A program made the translations under genes and the position numbers. 54,348 nt of DNA from positions 1 through 54,348 of the forward strand of contig CAUAJB010000005.1 of the NCBI GenBank assembly GCA_958429225.1, written 5' to 3'. This DNA comes from an uncultured Collinsella sp. GTDB taxonomy: Bacteria > Actinomycetota > Coriobacteriia > Coriobacteriales > Coriobacteriaceae. Below the pieces are notes generated by a model, which saw only the letters and a list, made by a program, of their open reading frames with translations, ran no database searches and had not been told where the DNA came from. Of this stretch, positions 1 through 6,835 are shown one piece after another (the stretch's first letter is position 1; each line of letters opens with the position of its first letter).

Positions 1-1
1 C

Positions 2-760
2 AACAAGACGGTCGCAAAGATCGCAAGCGAGCGGGATAAGCCGTTTGGGTTGACCATCGTGCGCCCCGGAACCGAGCAGCGCTTTTTGGCCGCACTGCAG
101 GTATCTGCCATGAGCGGCATCGGGCGCTCGGCCGAGGAGCGACTGCGCCGCATGCGCATCTACACCCTCGGCGAGCTTTCGCGCGCGCCTGAGTCCACAC
201 TGGCCTCTATTTTTGGCGTCAATGGCGAGCGCATGCGTCAGCGTGCGCTGGGACTCGAAATCTCTGAAGTCACGAGCCTCGATGAAGAGCGCGAGGTCAA
301 GTCGGTCAGCAATGAACGCACCTTTGCTAAAGATTTGACTGAGCGTGGGGATATTGAGGCGGCGATTGCGCTGTTGGGAGAGTCAGTGGGACGCCGTCTG
401 CGTCGTCAGGGGCTGACGGGTGCCACGGTAACGCTCAAGCTTAAGTATTCGTATGGCAGCGGGCGTACGGCACAGCGCCGGCTGCCTCATCCGACCGACG
501 ATGAGAACATCTTCGTGGCGGTTGCACTCGAACTGCTCGACAACATCTGGCAGGAAGGCATGCATGTTCGCTTAGCTGGCATCGGCATGAGCGATTTCGA
601 TCACCAAGGCGGGATCCAAACCGACCTGTTCTGCGAGATCGATGACCGCGGAGCCCAATCCAGCGACCGCCGCGACCTCTCCGTCGCCATCGACGCCGTC
701 CGAGACAAATTCGGCGACACCGCCCTATCCTTCGGCCGCCAATCCCGCTTCAATAACTAG
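2..760 (+). CDS. dinB: DNA polymerase IV (Y-family), 3' part
   Basis: The frame is open from the left edge (NKTVAKIASERDKPFG, then LTIVRPG), so the start and the catalytic palm lie outside the window. What is visible is the end of the palm/fingers, a helix-hairpin-helix stretch (SGIGRSAEERLRRM) and the little-finger DNA-binding domain with TVTLKLKYS. Y-family polymerases of this type copy past DNA lesions with low fidelity. The C-terminus lacks an obvious beta-clamp peptide such as QxxLF at the very end; the last residues are SFGRQSRFNN. An ImpB/MucB/UmuC-like member other than DinB cannot be excluded because the N-terminus is missing. Confidence 0.88.
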   Translation, partial: NKTVAKIASERDKPFGLTIVRPGTEQRFLAALQVSAMSGIGRSAEERLRRMRIYTLGELSRAPESTLASIFGVNGERMRQRALGLEISEVTSLDEEREVKSVSNERTFAKDLTERGDIEAAIALLGESVGRRLRRQGLTGATVTLKLKYSYGSGRTAQRRLPHPTDDENIFVAVALELLDNIWQEGMHVRLAGIGMSDFDHQGGIQTDLFCEIDDRGAQSSDRRDLSVAIDAVRDKFGDTALSFGRQSRFNN

Positions 761-807
761 TCTTTTTTGGACGGGGGGGGTTGCTGCCTTCCGTCCGACA
801 CGGCATT

Positions 808-843
808 GGTAGTCAATTTGGGACGGGGCTATTTTAGCTACCC
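808..843 (+). repeat. REP-like palindromic repeat, copy 1
   Basis: This 36-bp sequence begins GGTAGTCAATTTGGGAC and ends TTTTAGCTACCC. It is the exact inverse of copy 2 at 895-930, the two arms being separated by about 51 bases. Each copy is bounded by GTAG and its complement CTAC, the hallmark tetranucleotide of REP elements moved by RAYT transposases. Confidence 0.85.
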
Positions 844-894
844 CTATATATCGGTTGAGATTCATTCGGCCTAATTCATTCACCGTCAGCCAAA

Positions 895-930
895 GGGTAG
901 CTAAAATAGCCCCGTCCCAAATTGACTACC
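895..930 (-). repeat. REP-like palindromic repeat, copy 2 (inverted partner)
   Basis: This is a perfect 36-bp inverted copy of the repeat at 808-843. Together they form a two-REP, BIME-like unit downstream of the transposase gene. The pair could fold into a very long hairpin and may also end the dinB and transposase transcripts, which converge here. Confidence 0.85.
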
Positions 931-962
931 CCGGATGTCCGGTTTGCCCGCCGCAACAAAAC

Positions 963-980
963 TCTGTCCCAAATAGCTAC
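963..980 (-). repeat. Partial REP-like repeat, copy 3, overlapping a stop codon
   Basis: Read on the minus strand it begins GTAGCTATTTGGGAC, matching the first half of the full repeat. Its GTAG supplies the TAG stop codon of the transposase gene at 977-979. The second half of the repeat is missing. Confidence 0.7.
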
Positions 981-1726
981 TGATCGAGCTTGACCTTCTG
1001 AATCGTGCAGTGACCGATGCCCGTGAGGCGCACGATCTGCTTTATCGAAAAGCCCTCGTTTTTGAGCGTACGGATGTAGTTGTCGCGCACGGCTTTAGGC
1101 AAAGCTTTAAGGTGGTGAGGCTCATACGGTTTAAGGAGAGCCTGTGCAAACTCCAGTGCATCTATGTCGCTCACATGAGCGCCGTCACGGAAGCAATATC
1201 GATTCGGTTCTCCCGAGGTACTGAAAGCAAAAAATCTCTGAGAATCTCCGAGCAAACCTAGCACACATTCAGTCATACAAATACCCGGGTATCCCATATA
1301 TTCGCTAAAACTGCTCCAACGATATAGTGAAGCAGTCCCAATCCTGGCTTTCGCAGGATTATCGTGAATATATCTCACACAGTTGAGCAGCTGATCATCG
1401 TTAAGAATCGGCACGCTCTTAAATCGATCCTGAAAAACTGGTCCCTTCCGTCCGGTTTTCGCGTTGAAATACATCGCATATGCAGTCGTAACAGAGTGCA
1501 TGCAATCGCTCAGGTGAACATGTTCATCATCTAGCAACAAGTGAATATGGTTGTCCATAAGGCACCAAGCAATGATATTGACGTCGTATTTTCGGCATTT
1601 CGAGGCAAGCAACCGAATCAAATATATCCGATCATCGGCATCCTCAAATATCAGCTGACCACCACAGCCCTTTTGGACGACATGGTAATAGCCGTAAACA
1701 GAGATTTCCCGCGCGGTCCGAGTCAT
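977..1726 (-). CDS. REP-associated tyrosine transposase (RAYT, Y1_Tnp family)
   Basis: The protein is a single-strand DNA transposase of the HUH/Y1 group related to IS200/IS605 TnpA, the type thought to spread REP palindromes. Visible features are the N-terminal YYHVVQKG strand, the HUH metal site in MDNHIHLLL, and the region holding the presumed nucleophilic tyrosine, VRYIHDNPAKA. A C-terminal helical segment (SIKQIVRLTGIGHCTIQKV) looks like a helix-turn-helix. I chose the ATG at 1726 because AGGAGG sits 8 bases before it; longer starts lie upstream without a better site. No other transposon gene is present. Five REP-like copies flank the gene on both sides, and the stop codon lies inside one of them. 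Transposase class is clear; activity is inferred. Confidence 0.9.
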   Translation of the reverse strand: MTRTAREISVYGYYHVVQKGCGGQLIFEDADDRIYLIRLLASKCRKYDVNIIAWCLMDNHIHLLLDDEHVHLSDCMHSVTTAYAMYFNAKTGRKGPVFQDRFKSVPILNDDQLLNCVRYIHDNPAKARIGTASLYRWSSFSEYMGYPGICMTECVLGLLGDSQRFFAFSTSGEPNRYCFRDGAHVSDIDALEFAQALLKPYEPHHLKALPKAVRDNYIRTLKNEGFSIKQIVRLTGIGHCTIQKVKLDQ

Positions 1727-1823
1727 ACGCATCTCCTCCTCTACAGATAACAAATACGTTACCCGAGTCGGAAAGCTAAATATCACGCAATGAACCGCAA
1801 CTCGCTTCTATCGGCGAACGGTA

Positions 1824-1860
1824 GGTAGTAGCTAAAAAAGCCCCGTCCCAAATTAGCTAC
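1824..1860 (-). repeat. REP-like palindromic repeat, copy 4
   Basis: On the minus strand it starts GTAGCTAATTTGGGAC and ends TTTTTTAGCTAC. The ends GTAGCTAA and TTAGCTAC are perfect inverted arms of 8 bases, so a single copy can fold as a hairpin with a G-rich loop. It lies upstream of the transposase start. Confidence 0.8.
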
Positions 1861-1876
1861 TTTGGGCAAAAAGAAA

Positions 1877-1910
1877 GCCGGGCAGGTGCGGAAAACCGCA
1901 CCTGCCCGGC
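1877..1910 (-). terminator. Rho-independent terminator of the obg-nadD-yqeK-rsfS operon
   Basis: There is a perfect 15-bp stem (GCCGGGCAGGTGCGG and its complement) with a 4-base loop. On the minus strand it is followed by TTTCTTTTT. It lies about 43 bases past the rsfS stop codon, with a REP-like copy between. Confidence 0.9.
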
Positions 1911-1924
1911 GATATGCGTGAGGA

Positions 1925-1953
1925 TAGCTAAAACCCCGTCTCAAATGAGCTAC
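1925..1953 (-). repeat. REP-like palindromic repeat, copy 5, abutting the rsfS stop
   Basis: On the minus strand it reads GTAGCTCATTTGAGAC and ends TTTTAGCTA. The leading G of its GTAG is the last base of the rsfS stop codon. It is more diverged than the other copies. Confidence 0.7.
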
Positions 1954-2408
1954 TAGAGGAGGTTGAGGGGGAGCTGGGGGGCGTCACCCCAGAGCTTTTC
2001 GAGACGGTAGAAGTCGCGCGCCTCGGGAGTGAAGACGTGGACGACAACCGAACCGTAGTCCATGAGCATCCAGGTCTTCTGCTCGCGACCCTCGATGGAG
2101 AACGGGTGCTCGCCGCAAGCCTCGGCGACCTTCTCCTCGATCTCGTCGACGATAGAATCGACCTGGCGGTTATTGGTACCGGTGGCAAGCACAAAGTAGT
2201 CGCATACGTCGGAAAGCTCGGTCAGGTCGAGCACCTGAACGTCCTCGCCCTTCTTGTCGTAGGCGGCCTGCGCGGCGGCGCGGGCGACATCCTCGGCGGC
2301 GACACCGCTCGCGGACAGCGAGGCGGCAGTGCGGTCGGACGTGGCGGCGAAGCTCTTGTGCTCCACATGTTCAAGAATCTGCTCGTCGGTCATGGTCTCG
2401 TCGGCCAT
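1953..2408 (-). CDS. rsfS: Ribosomal silencing factor RsfS
   Basis: RsfS binds ribosomal protein L14 and blocks joining of the subunits when nutrients are short. The core domain (about residues 45-150) shows VLDLTELSDVCDYFVLATG, EGREQKTWMLMDYG and the C-terminal FYRLEKLW. The protein has 151 residues; most relatives have 105-130. The extra length is an N-terminal segment of about 45 residues with TDEQILEHVE that I do not recognise. It is the last gene of the obg-nadD-yqeK-rsfS series, 27 bases after yqeK, and is followed by a strong terminator. Confidence 0.95.
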   Translation of the reverse strand: MADETMTDEQILEHVEHKSFAATSDRTAASLSASGVAAEDVARAAAQAAYDKKGEDVQVLDLTELSDVCDYFVLATGTNNRQVDSIVDEIEEKVAEACGEHPFSIEGREQKTWMLMDYGSVVVHVFTPEARDFYRLEKLWGDAPQLPLNLL

Positions 2409-2435
2409 GGAATACCTCTTTCTAGACAGCCCGAG

Positions 2436-3044
2436 CTAGCGCAGCTGGGCGTAATGGTTGTAAATCGTAATAGCCGTGGGATAAAGATAGCGCCCGGACT
2501 GGATCACATAGACCAGACCCTGCGCAAAACAGGAGAAGAACAACTCATCGAGCGTCGACTCCCCCACCATCTTGCGCAGCGCATGGGCATAATCGCCGTG
2601 GCGGTTGGGTTCGATGGCATCAGCCACAAAGACCACCATATCGAGCGGCGTCATGTCGCAAGCGCCCACGGTGTGACGGTCGACAGCCTGAAAGACCGCC
2701 GGCGACAGCTCGGGAAAAAGCTGCGGAAGCTCATAGGCGGCAACAGGGCCATGCAAAAGCGGCGTCGCGGCGGAAGGAGAGCCGGCAATCTTAATGCCGT
2801 AATGCAGAGCGCGCGTGACCAGCTCGTCGTCGGAGAGCACTTTGTCCCAGTCATGGATCAGGCCGGCGGCAGCGGCATCAAAGCGGTCAACGCCGTAGAC
2901 CTCGGCCAGATGAAGTGCGGTCTCGGCAACACCCAGCGAATGCACATAGCGCTTGCGCTTATCCTTCATGCGAACATCGAGCAGCTCTTGAATGCGCTTG
3001 AGCAGCGCGCGCTCATCGCCCTCAAACTGATCCTCTACCGACAA
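2436..3044 (-). CDS. yqeK: YqeK-type HD-domain Ap4A hydrolase
   Basis: Members of this HD family split diadenosine tetraphosphate symmetrically into two ADP. The metal-binding HD pattern is visible as RYVHSLGVAETA (first His) and GLIHDWDK (HD pair), then a later VDRHTVG and VVFVADAIEP. Most relatives have HDIAK where this one has HDWDK. At 202 residues it has the usual length. It sits between nadD (12 bases upstream) and rsfS, the order common in Firmicutes and Actinobacteria, which supports the assignment. Confidence 0.93.
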   Translation of the reverse strand: MSVEDQFEGDERALLKRIQELLDVRMKDKRKRYVHSLGVAETALHLAEVYGVDRFDAAAAGLIHDWDKVLSDDELVTRALHYGIKIAGSPSAATPLLHGPVAAYELPQLFPELSPAVFQAVDRHTVGACDMTPLDMVVFVADAIEPNRHGDYAHALRKMVGESTLDELFFSCFAQGLVYVIQSGRYLYPTAITIYNHYAQLR

Positions 3045-3056
3045 CGTAGACCCCCA

Positions 3057-3734
3057 TCACTCAAAATCTTCTTGGCCCAAATCGGCATATAGCCTGCGTT
3101 TGCGAATGTAGCCGAGCACGGACTCGCTCGTAAGATAGCGCACGCTCATGCCGCGGGCAACTCGCTTACGAATGTTCGTCGAGCTGATCGCCAGCGCCGG
3201 AATCTGAATATAGCGCACGTCGAACGGCAGCCCCGACTCTTTGATTCGGGCACGCGCCGTATCGATATCAAAACCCGGTCGCGTCGCCGCAATAAAGGTA
3301 GCAAGCTCAGCGATTCGTTCGGCATCATGCCAGGTCACAATATCGATAATCGCGTCGGCGCCCGTAATAAAGTAGAGCTTTACCTGCGGCGGGTAAAAGT
3401 CGCGAAGGGCATGAAGCGTATCGGCCGTGTAGGTTACGCCCGGACGGTCGATCTCGAACCGACTCGCCAAAAAGGCCGGGTTCGCGGCGGTGGCGAGGAC
3501 CGTCATGGCATAACGGTCCTCAGCAGGCGTCACCGGCTTGTCAAGCTTAAAAGCAGGAGAGCCCGCCGGCATAAAGAGCACAGCGTCCAAGTCGAGCGAC
3601 TCGCGCGCCTGCTCGGCAGTCACCAGGTGCCCGTAATGGATGGGATCAAAGGTGCCACCCATAATGCCGAGCCTAAACTCCTGCCCGTCCTCTAGAGGAA
3701 GCTCGGGCAGACCGATTCCACCGCGCAGCGACAT
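3057..3734 (-). CDS. nadD: Nicotinate-nucleotide adenylyltransferase
   Basis: NadD joins nicotinate mononucleotide with ATP to form deamido-NAD in NAD synthesis. The nucleotidyltransferase signature GGTFDPIHYGH lies at about residues 26-36 and the second motif SSTNIRKRV is near the C-terminus. The protein has 225 residues, slightly longer than usual because about 20 residues precede the first beta strand (FRLGIMGG). It starts 3 bases after the obg stop codon, so translation is probably coupled. Confidence 0.96.
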   Translation of the reverse strand: MSLRGGIGLPELPLEDGQEFRLGIMGGTFDPIHYGHLVTAEQARESLDLDAVLFMPAGSPAFKLDKPVTPAEDRYAMTVLATAANPAFLASRFEIDRPGVTYTADTLHALRDFYPPQVKLYFITGADAIIDIVTWHDAERIAELATFIAATRPGFDIDTARARIKESGLPFDVRYIQIPALAISSTNIRKRVARGMSVRYLTSESVLGYIRKRRLYADLGQEDFE

Positions 3735-3737
3735 GGC

Positions 3738-5204
3738 CTACTCGCCCTCCGAGGTCTCGGCATCGCCCGCGGCATCCGCCGCATCGACAACCTCGACGCC
3801 CTCATCCGCAGCATCAGCCACGTCAATGGCTTCAACGGCAACGTCCTCGCCAGCATCCTCGAGCTCTTCGTACTCCGAGAAGTCCTCAGCGCCCTCAAAG
3901 TCAAAGGCGCGCTGACAAATGCGGACCTCGTCGCCCGCACGGCAACCGGCCTTCTCGAGCGCGTCGTCAACACCCATACGCGCAAACTTATGCTGCAGGT
4001 AAATGACGGCTTCCTCGTTTTCCCAGTCGGTCTGGATGACCATACGCTCAATGGCACGACCGACCACGCGGAAGGCACCGGGCTCTTCCTGAACAATGCG
4101 GAAACGCTTCTCACGCTGCAGGCGACGGCGCTCCCACTCATCGTCGCGCAGAACGACCGGCTCATCCGAGACAGCCAACTCGGCGCGCAGCTTAGCCACC
4201 TGCTCGCCCACGGCAAGCATCAGCGTATTGAGGCCGGCGCCCGTCACGGCAGACACGGCAAAGAACATATGTCCATCGTCGAGCGCTGCGCGCTTGAGGT
4301 CGGCAATCTTGTCGGCCGTGCCCGGCGCATCGCACTTGTTGGCAACGACGATCTGCGGACGCTCCGAAAGCTCGGCGCCATACTGCTCGAGCTCGCGGTT
4401 GATGATGTGGTAATCCTCGACCGGATCGCGATCCTCAAAACCACCCGTCATGTCGACGACGTGCATGATCAGGGCCGTACGCTCAATGTGGCGCAAGAAC
4501 TGGTGACCCAGGCCCTTACCCTCGCTCGCGCCTTCGATAAGACCGGGGACGTCAGCAACGACGTAAGAGTATTCGCCGGCACGCACCATGCCGAGGTTCG
4601 GCACGAGCGTGGTAAACGGGTAGTCGGCGATCTTGGGGCGGGCGGCACTCATGCGCGCGATGAGAGATGACTTACCCACCGAGGGGAAGCCCACGAGCGC
4701 GGCATCGGCCATGAGCTTCATCTCGAGCTCAATCCAGTGCTCCTCGGCCGGCTCGCCCAGCTGGGCGAACGCGGGCGCGCGGCGCACCGACGTCACAAAG
4801 TGCGTATTGCCGAGACCACCGGCGCCACCAGGGGCCACGACAACGCGCTCGCCATCATGCACCAGATCGGCAATCTCGAACATCGGGGTCTGCGTCTCGG
4901 GGTCGAGCTCGCGCACCACGGTACCCATAGGGACCTTGAGAATCAGGTCCTCGCCGCTCTTACCGTTACGACGGGCACCCTGCCCGTGCGTGCCGCGCTC
5001 GGCGCGGAAGTGATGCTTAAAGCGGTAATCGATCAGCGAAGACAGCTGAGCATCGGCCTGGATGACGACATTGCCGCCACGACCGCCGTCGCCGCCATCG
5101 GGGCCGCCCTTGGGGACAAATGCCTCGCGCCTAAACGACATGCATCCGGCTCCGCCGTCGCCGCCGCACACGTTAATGCGGCTGATATCGGTGAACTGTG
5201 ACAA
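3738..5204 (-). CDS. obg: GTPase Obg (CgtA)
   Basis: Obg is an essential GTPase that acts in assembly of the 50S subunit and in stress responses. The glycine-rich Obg fold occupies residues 1-160 (GGDGGAGCMSFRREAFVPKG). The G domain follows, with G1 at about 172-180 (GFPSVGKSS), the switch region YPFTTL, the DVPGLIEGA G3 motif and NKCD as G4. An OCT domain (about 345-430) is present, as in other Gram-positive Obg proteins. The last 50 or so residues are strongly acidic (EDFSEYEELEDAGED and more). The gene lies downstream of rpmA and upstream of nadD on one strand. Confidence 0.98.
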   Translation of the reverse strand: MSQFTDISRINVCGGDGGAGCMSFRREAFVPKGGPDGGDGGRGGNVVIQADAQLSSLIDYRFKHHFRAERGTHGQGARRNGKSGEDLILKVPMGTVVRELDPETQTPMFEIADLVHDGERVVVAPGGAGGLGNTHFVTSVRRAPAFAQLGEPAEEHWIELEMKLMADAALVGFPSVGKSSLIARMSAARPKIADYPFTTLVPNLGMVRAGEYSYVVADVPGLIEGASEGKGLGHQFLRHIERTALIMHVVDMTGGFEDRDPVEDYHIINRELEQYGAELSERPQIVVANKCDAPGTADKIADLKRAALDDGHMFFAVSAVTGAGLNTLMLAVGEQVAKLRAELAVSDEPVVLRDDEWERRRLQREKRFRIVQEEPGAFRVVGRAIERMVIQTDWENEEAVIYLQHKFARMGVDDALEKAGCRAGDEVRICQRAFDFEGAEDFSEYEELEDAGEDVAVEAIDVADAADEGVEVVDAADAAGDAETSEGE

Positions 5205-5225
5205 CAGAATCGCCTCCTACAAAAA

Positions 5226-5265
5226 AGAGGGAGACCCTTGAATCCTAAAACTCAAGTGCCTCCCA
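5226..5265 (-). terminator. Imperfect hairpin with T-run between rpmA and obg
   Basis: On the minus strand GGGAGGCACTTGA pairs imperfectly with TCAAGGGTCTCCC and is followed by TCTTTTTT just before the obg ribosome-binding site. It may act as a partial terminator that lowers obg transcription relative to the ribosomal protein genes. Confidence 0.6.
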
Positions 5266-5289
5266 CATATGTGCTCTATGAAGGGTGAA

Positions 5290-5547
5290 TTACGCGTTCG
5301 CGAGCGGGCGTACGCTGACCCTGTGCTTGATACCCTTGTGGAACTCAACGGTACCGTCGACCAGCGCGAACAGCGTGTCGTCCTTACCACGGCCAACGTT
5401 CTCACCCGGGTGGATGTGCGTGCCGTGCTGACGGACGAGAATCGTGCCCGTGGTTACCGTCTGGCCGGCATAGCGCTTCGTGCCAAGGCGCTGACCGCGG
5501 GAGTCACGGCCATTACGGGAGGAACCGAGTCCTTTTTTGTGTGCCAT
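5290..5547 (-). CDS. rpmA: 50S ribosomal protein L27
   Basis: L27 is a small protein near the peptidyl-transferase centre. The 85-residue product begins MAHKKGLGSSRNGRDS and contains GQTVTTGTILVRQHGT, as expected for the family. The N-terminus begins directly at the mature-type sequence, so no processing peptide is present. It lies 33 bases after rplU with no protease gene between. Confidence 0.99.
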   Translation of the reverse strand: MAHKKGLGSSRNGRDSRGQRLGTKRYAGQTVTTGTILVRQHGTHIHPGENVGRGKDDTLFALVDGTVEFHKGIKHRVSVRPLANA

Positions 5548-5580
5548 TGTGTATACCTACTCTTTCGTTACGAGTGTAAT

Positions 5581-5955
5581 CTACTCGGCGACGGGAGCCT
5601 CGGCAACAGCCTCGGCCTCTGCCTTGACAGCCTTCTTGGCGCGGGACGTAGCCTGGACCTTCACGATCTTCAGCTTGGTGAGCTGCTGACGGTGACCCTT
5701 CAGACGACGATAGCGCTTGCGCTTGTGGAACTTGAAGACCAGCTGCTTCTCGCCCTTGAACTGCTCAACGATCTGAGCGGTAACCTTGGCCTTGGCCAGC
5801 TTGTCGGGATCAGTGACGATCTTCTTACCATCGTTGAGGAAGATAACCGGCAGGGTGACCTTGTCGCCCTCATTGCCCTCGATCTTCTCGACGGTGATGA
5901 CATCGTCGGTGGCGACCTTGTACTGCTTGCCGCCCGTGTTAACGATTGCGTACAT
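5581..5955 (-). CDS. rplU: 50S ribosomal protein L21
   Basis: L21 binds 23S rRNA. The product starts MYAIVNTGGKQYKV, the family's typical N-terminus, which is why I place the start at 5955 and not at an ATG seven codons earlier; GAAGG precedes the chosen ATG by about 9 bases. FKFHKRKRYRRLKGHRQQL is the RNA-binding signature. The C-terminus carries an Ala/Glu-rich tail (KAEAEAVAEAPVAE) beyond the usual end at about residue 103. A promoter is visible at 5998-6026. Confidence 0.98.
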   Translation of the reverse strand: MYAIVNTGGKQYKVATDDVITVEKIEGNEGDKVTLPVIFLNDGKKIVTDPDKLAKAKVTAQIVEQFKGEKQLVFKFHKRKRYRRLKGHRQQLTKLKIVKVQATSRAKKAVKAEAEAVAEAPVAE

Positions 5956-5997
5956 GTTTACTTGCCCTTCATGCATCAGTTAGTGCAACAGCCGAAT

Positions 5998-6026
5998 ATA
6001 GTAGCAGGCGAAAATACCCCCGTCAA
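5998..6026 (-). promoter_or_regulatory. Sigma-70-type promoter for rplU-rpmA
   Basis: On the minus strand TTGACG (6026-6021) and TACTAT (6003-5998) are separated by 17 bases. The -35 box overlaps the stop codon of the DUF2344 gene. Transcription would begin about 35 bases before the rplU start. Confidence 0.7.
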
Positions 6027-6835
6027 CGAGTATGTGGAGCAAATCCACAAGTTCGCACAGGTATGGGGCTGACGAGTCGGCCCTCGTCGTCCTCGCATGC
6101 TTGATTCTGACGCTCGACATCGTAGGAGCAGATGGTCACGAGGTCTTGCATACCGGTGGAAACAATAGGTGCATCCACGCCCGGGGTCAAGCCCTGCAAC
6201 AAAACATCAGCAGCGGAAAGCAAAATTTCCGGACGCATGGAGCCCTCGTTGTCGGCATGGGTGTCGAGCATGAGCACCAAATGGTCCGGGCGCTCCCCCG
6301 CCGTGAGCTCATAGCCCACGAGCGTGTGATCCAAATCCAAGCGCTTGCTCTTTTTTCCGCGCGCGTAGTCGATGCCATTGCCCGCGCGCAGCGTGTCGAT
6401 CGCACGACGCACCTCGTCGGCGCTTACGGGCGCCTCGGGATCCAAGTGCAGGTCGATGCGATACGACAGGCGCGTGAGCTGCGCCGTCAACGCCGGCGTG
6501 CGCACGTCGATGTACGCCGCCTCGATGGGCGCCAGATCGGCCGGAGACGCCGCAGCCAGGCGCCCAAACGCCTCGTCGAGCGCCACGAACTCGGTCATAA
6601 ACAGGTCATACCACTCGCAGGTCGACGACGTACCAACAGGCAGCGCCGAAGAGAAGCCCACGCGCATGTGCGGAGAGAAGCCCTGCGTGACGGCATAGGG
6701 AAGCCCCGCACGGCGCACGATGCGCTCAATGGTATGGATTACTTCGAGATGCCCCAGGTACTTAAGGCGATCGCGCTTTCCATAGCGAACACGAAGTCTA
6801 AAGAGCGTGGGGTTGTCGGTCAGGCGCTCACTCAT
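6023..6835 (-). CDS. TIGR03936-type radical-SAM-associated protein (DUF2344)
   Basis: This 270-residue protein shows the DUF2344 pattern: FRLRVRYGKRDRLKYLGHLEV near the start, then RIVRRAGLPYAVTQGFSPHMRVGFSSALPVG. No experimentally assigned reaction is known to me. In many Gram-positive genomes it is either fused to or encoded beside the TIGR03960 radical-SAM protein and next to rng, rplU and rpmA; a link to RNA or ribosome modification is often guessed. Here its start codon overlaps the radical-SAM stop (ATGA), so the two are translationally coupled. No rng gene is present. Confidence 0.92.
   Translation of the reverse strand: MSERLTDNPTLFRLRVRYGKRDRLKYLGHLEVIHTIERIVRRAGLPYAVTQGFSPHMRVGFSSALPVGTSSTCEWYDLFMTEFVALDEAFGRLAAASPADLAPIEAAYIDVRTPALTAQLTRLSYRIDLHLDPEAPVSADEVRRAIDTLRAGNGIDYARGKKSKRLDLDHTLVGYELTAGERPDHLVLMLDTHADNEGSMRPEILLSAADVLLQGLTPGVDAPIVSTGMQDLVTICSYDVERQNQACEDDEGRLVSPIPVRTCGFAPHTR

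Noticed and set aside
808..930. CRISPR array
   Set aside because: The repeats are inverted and irregularly spaced around a transposase, without unique spacers of equal length.
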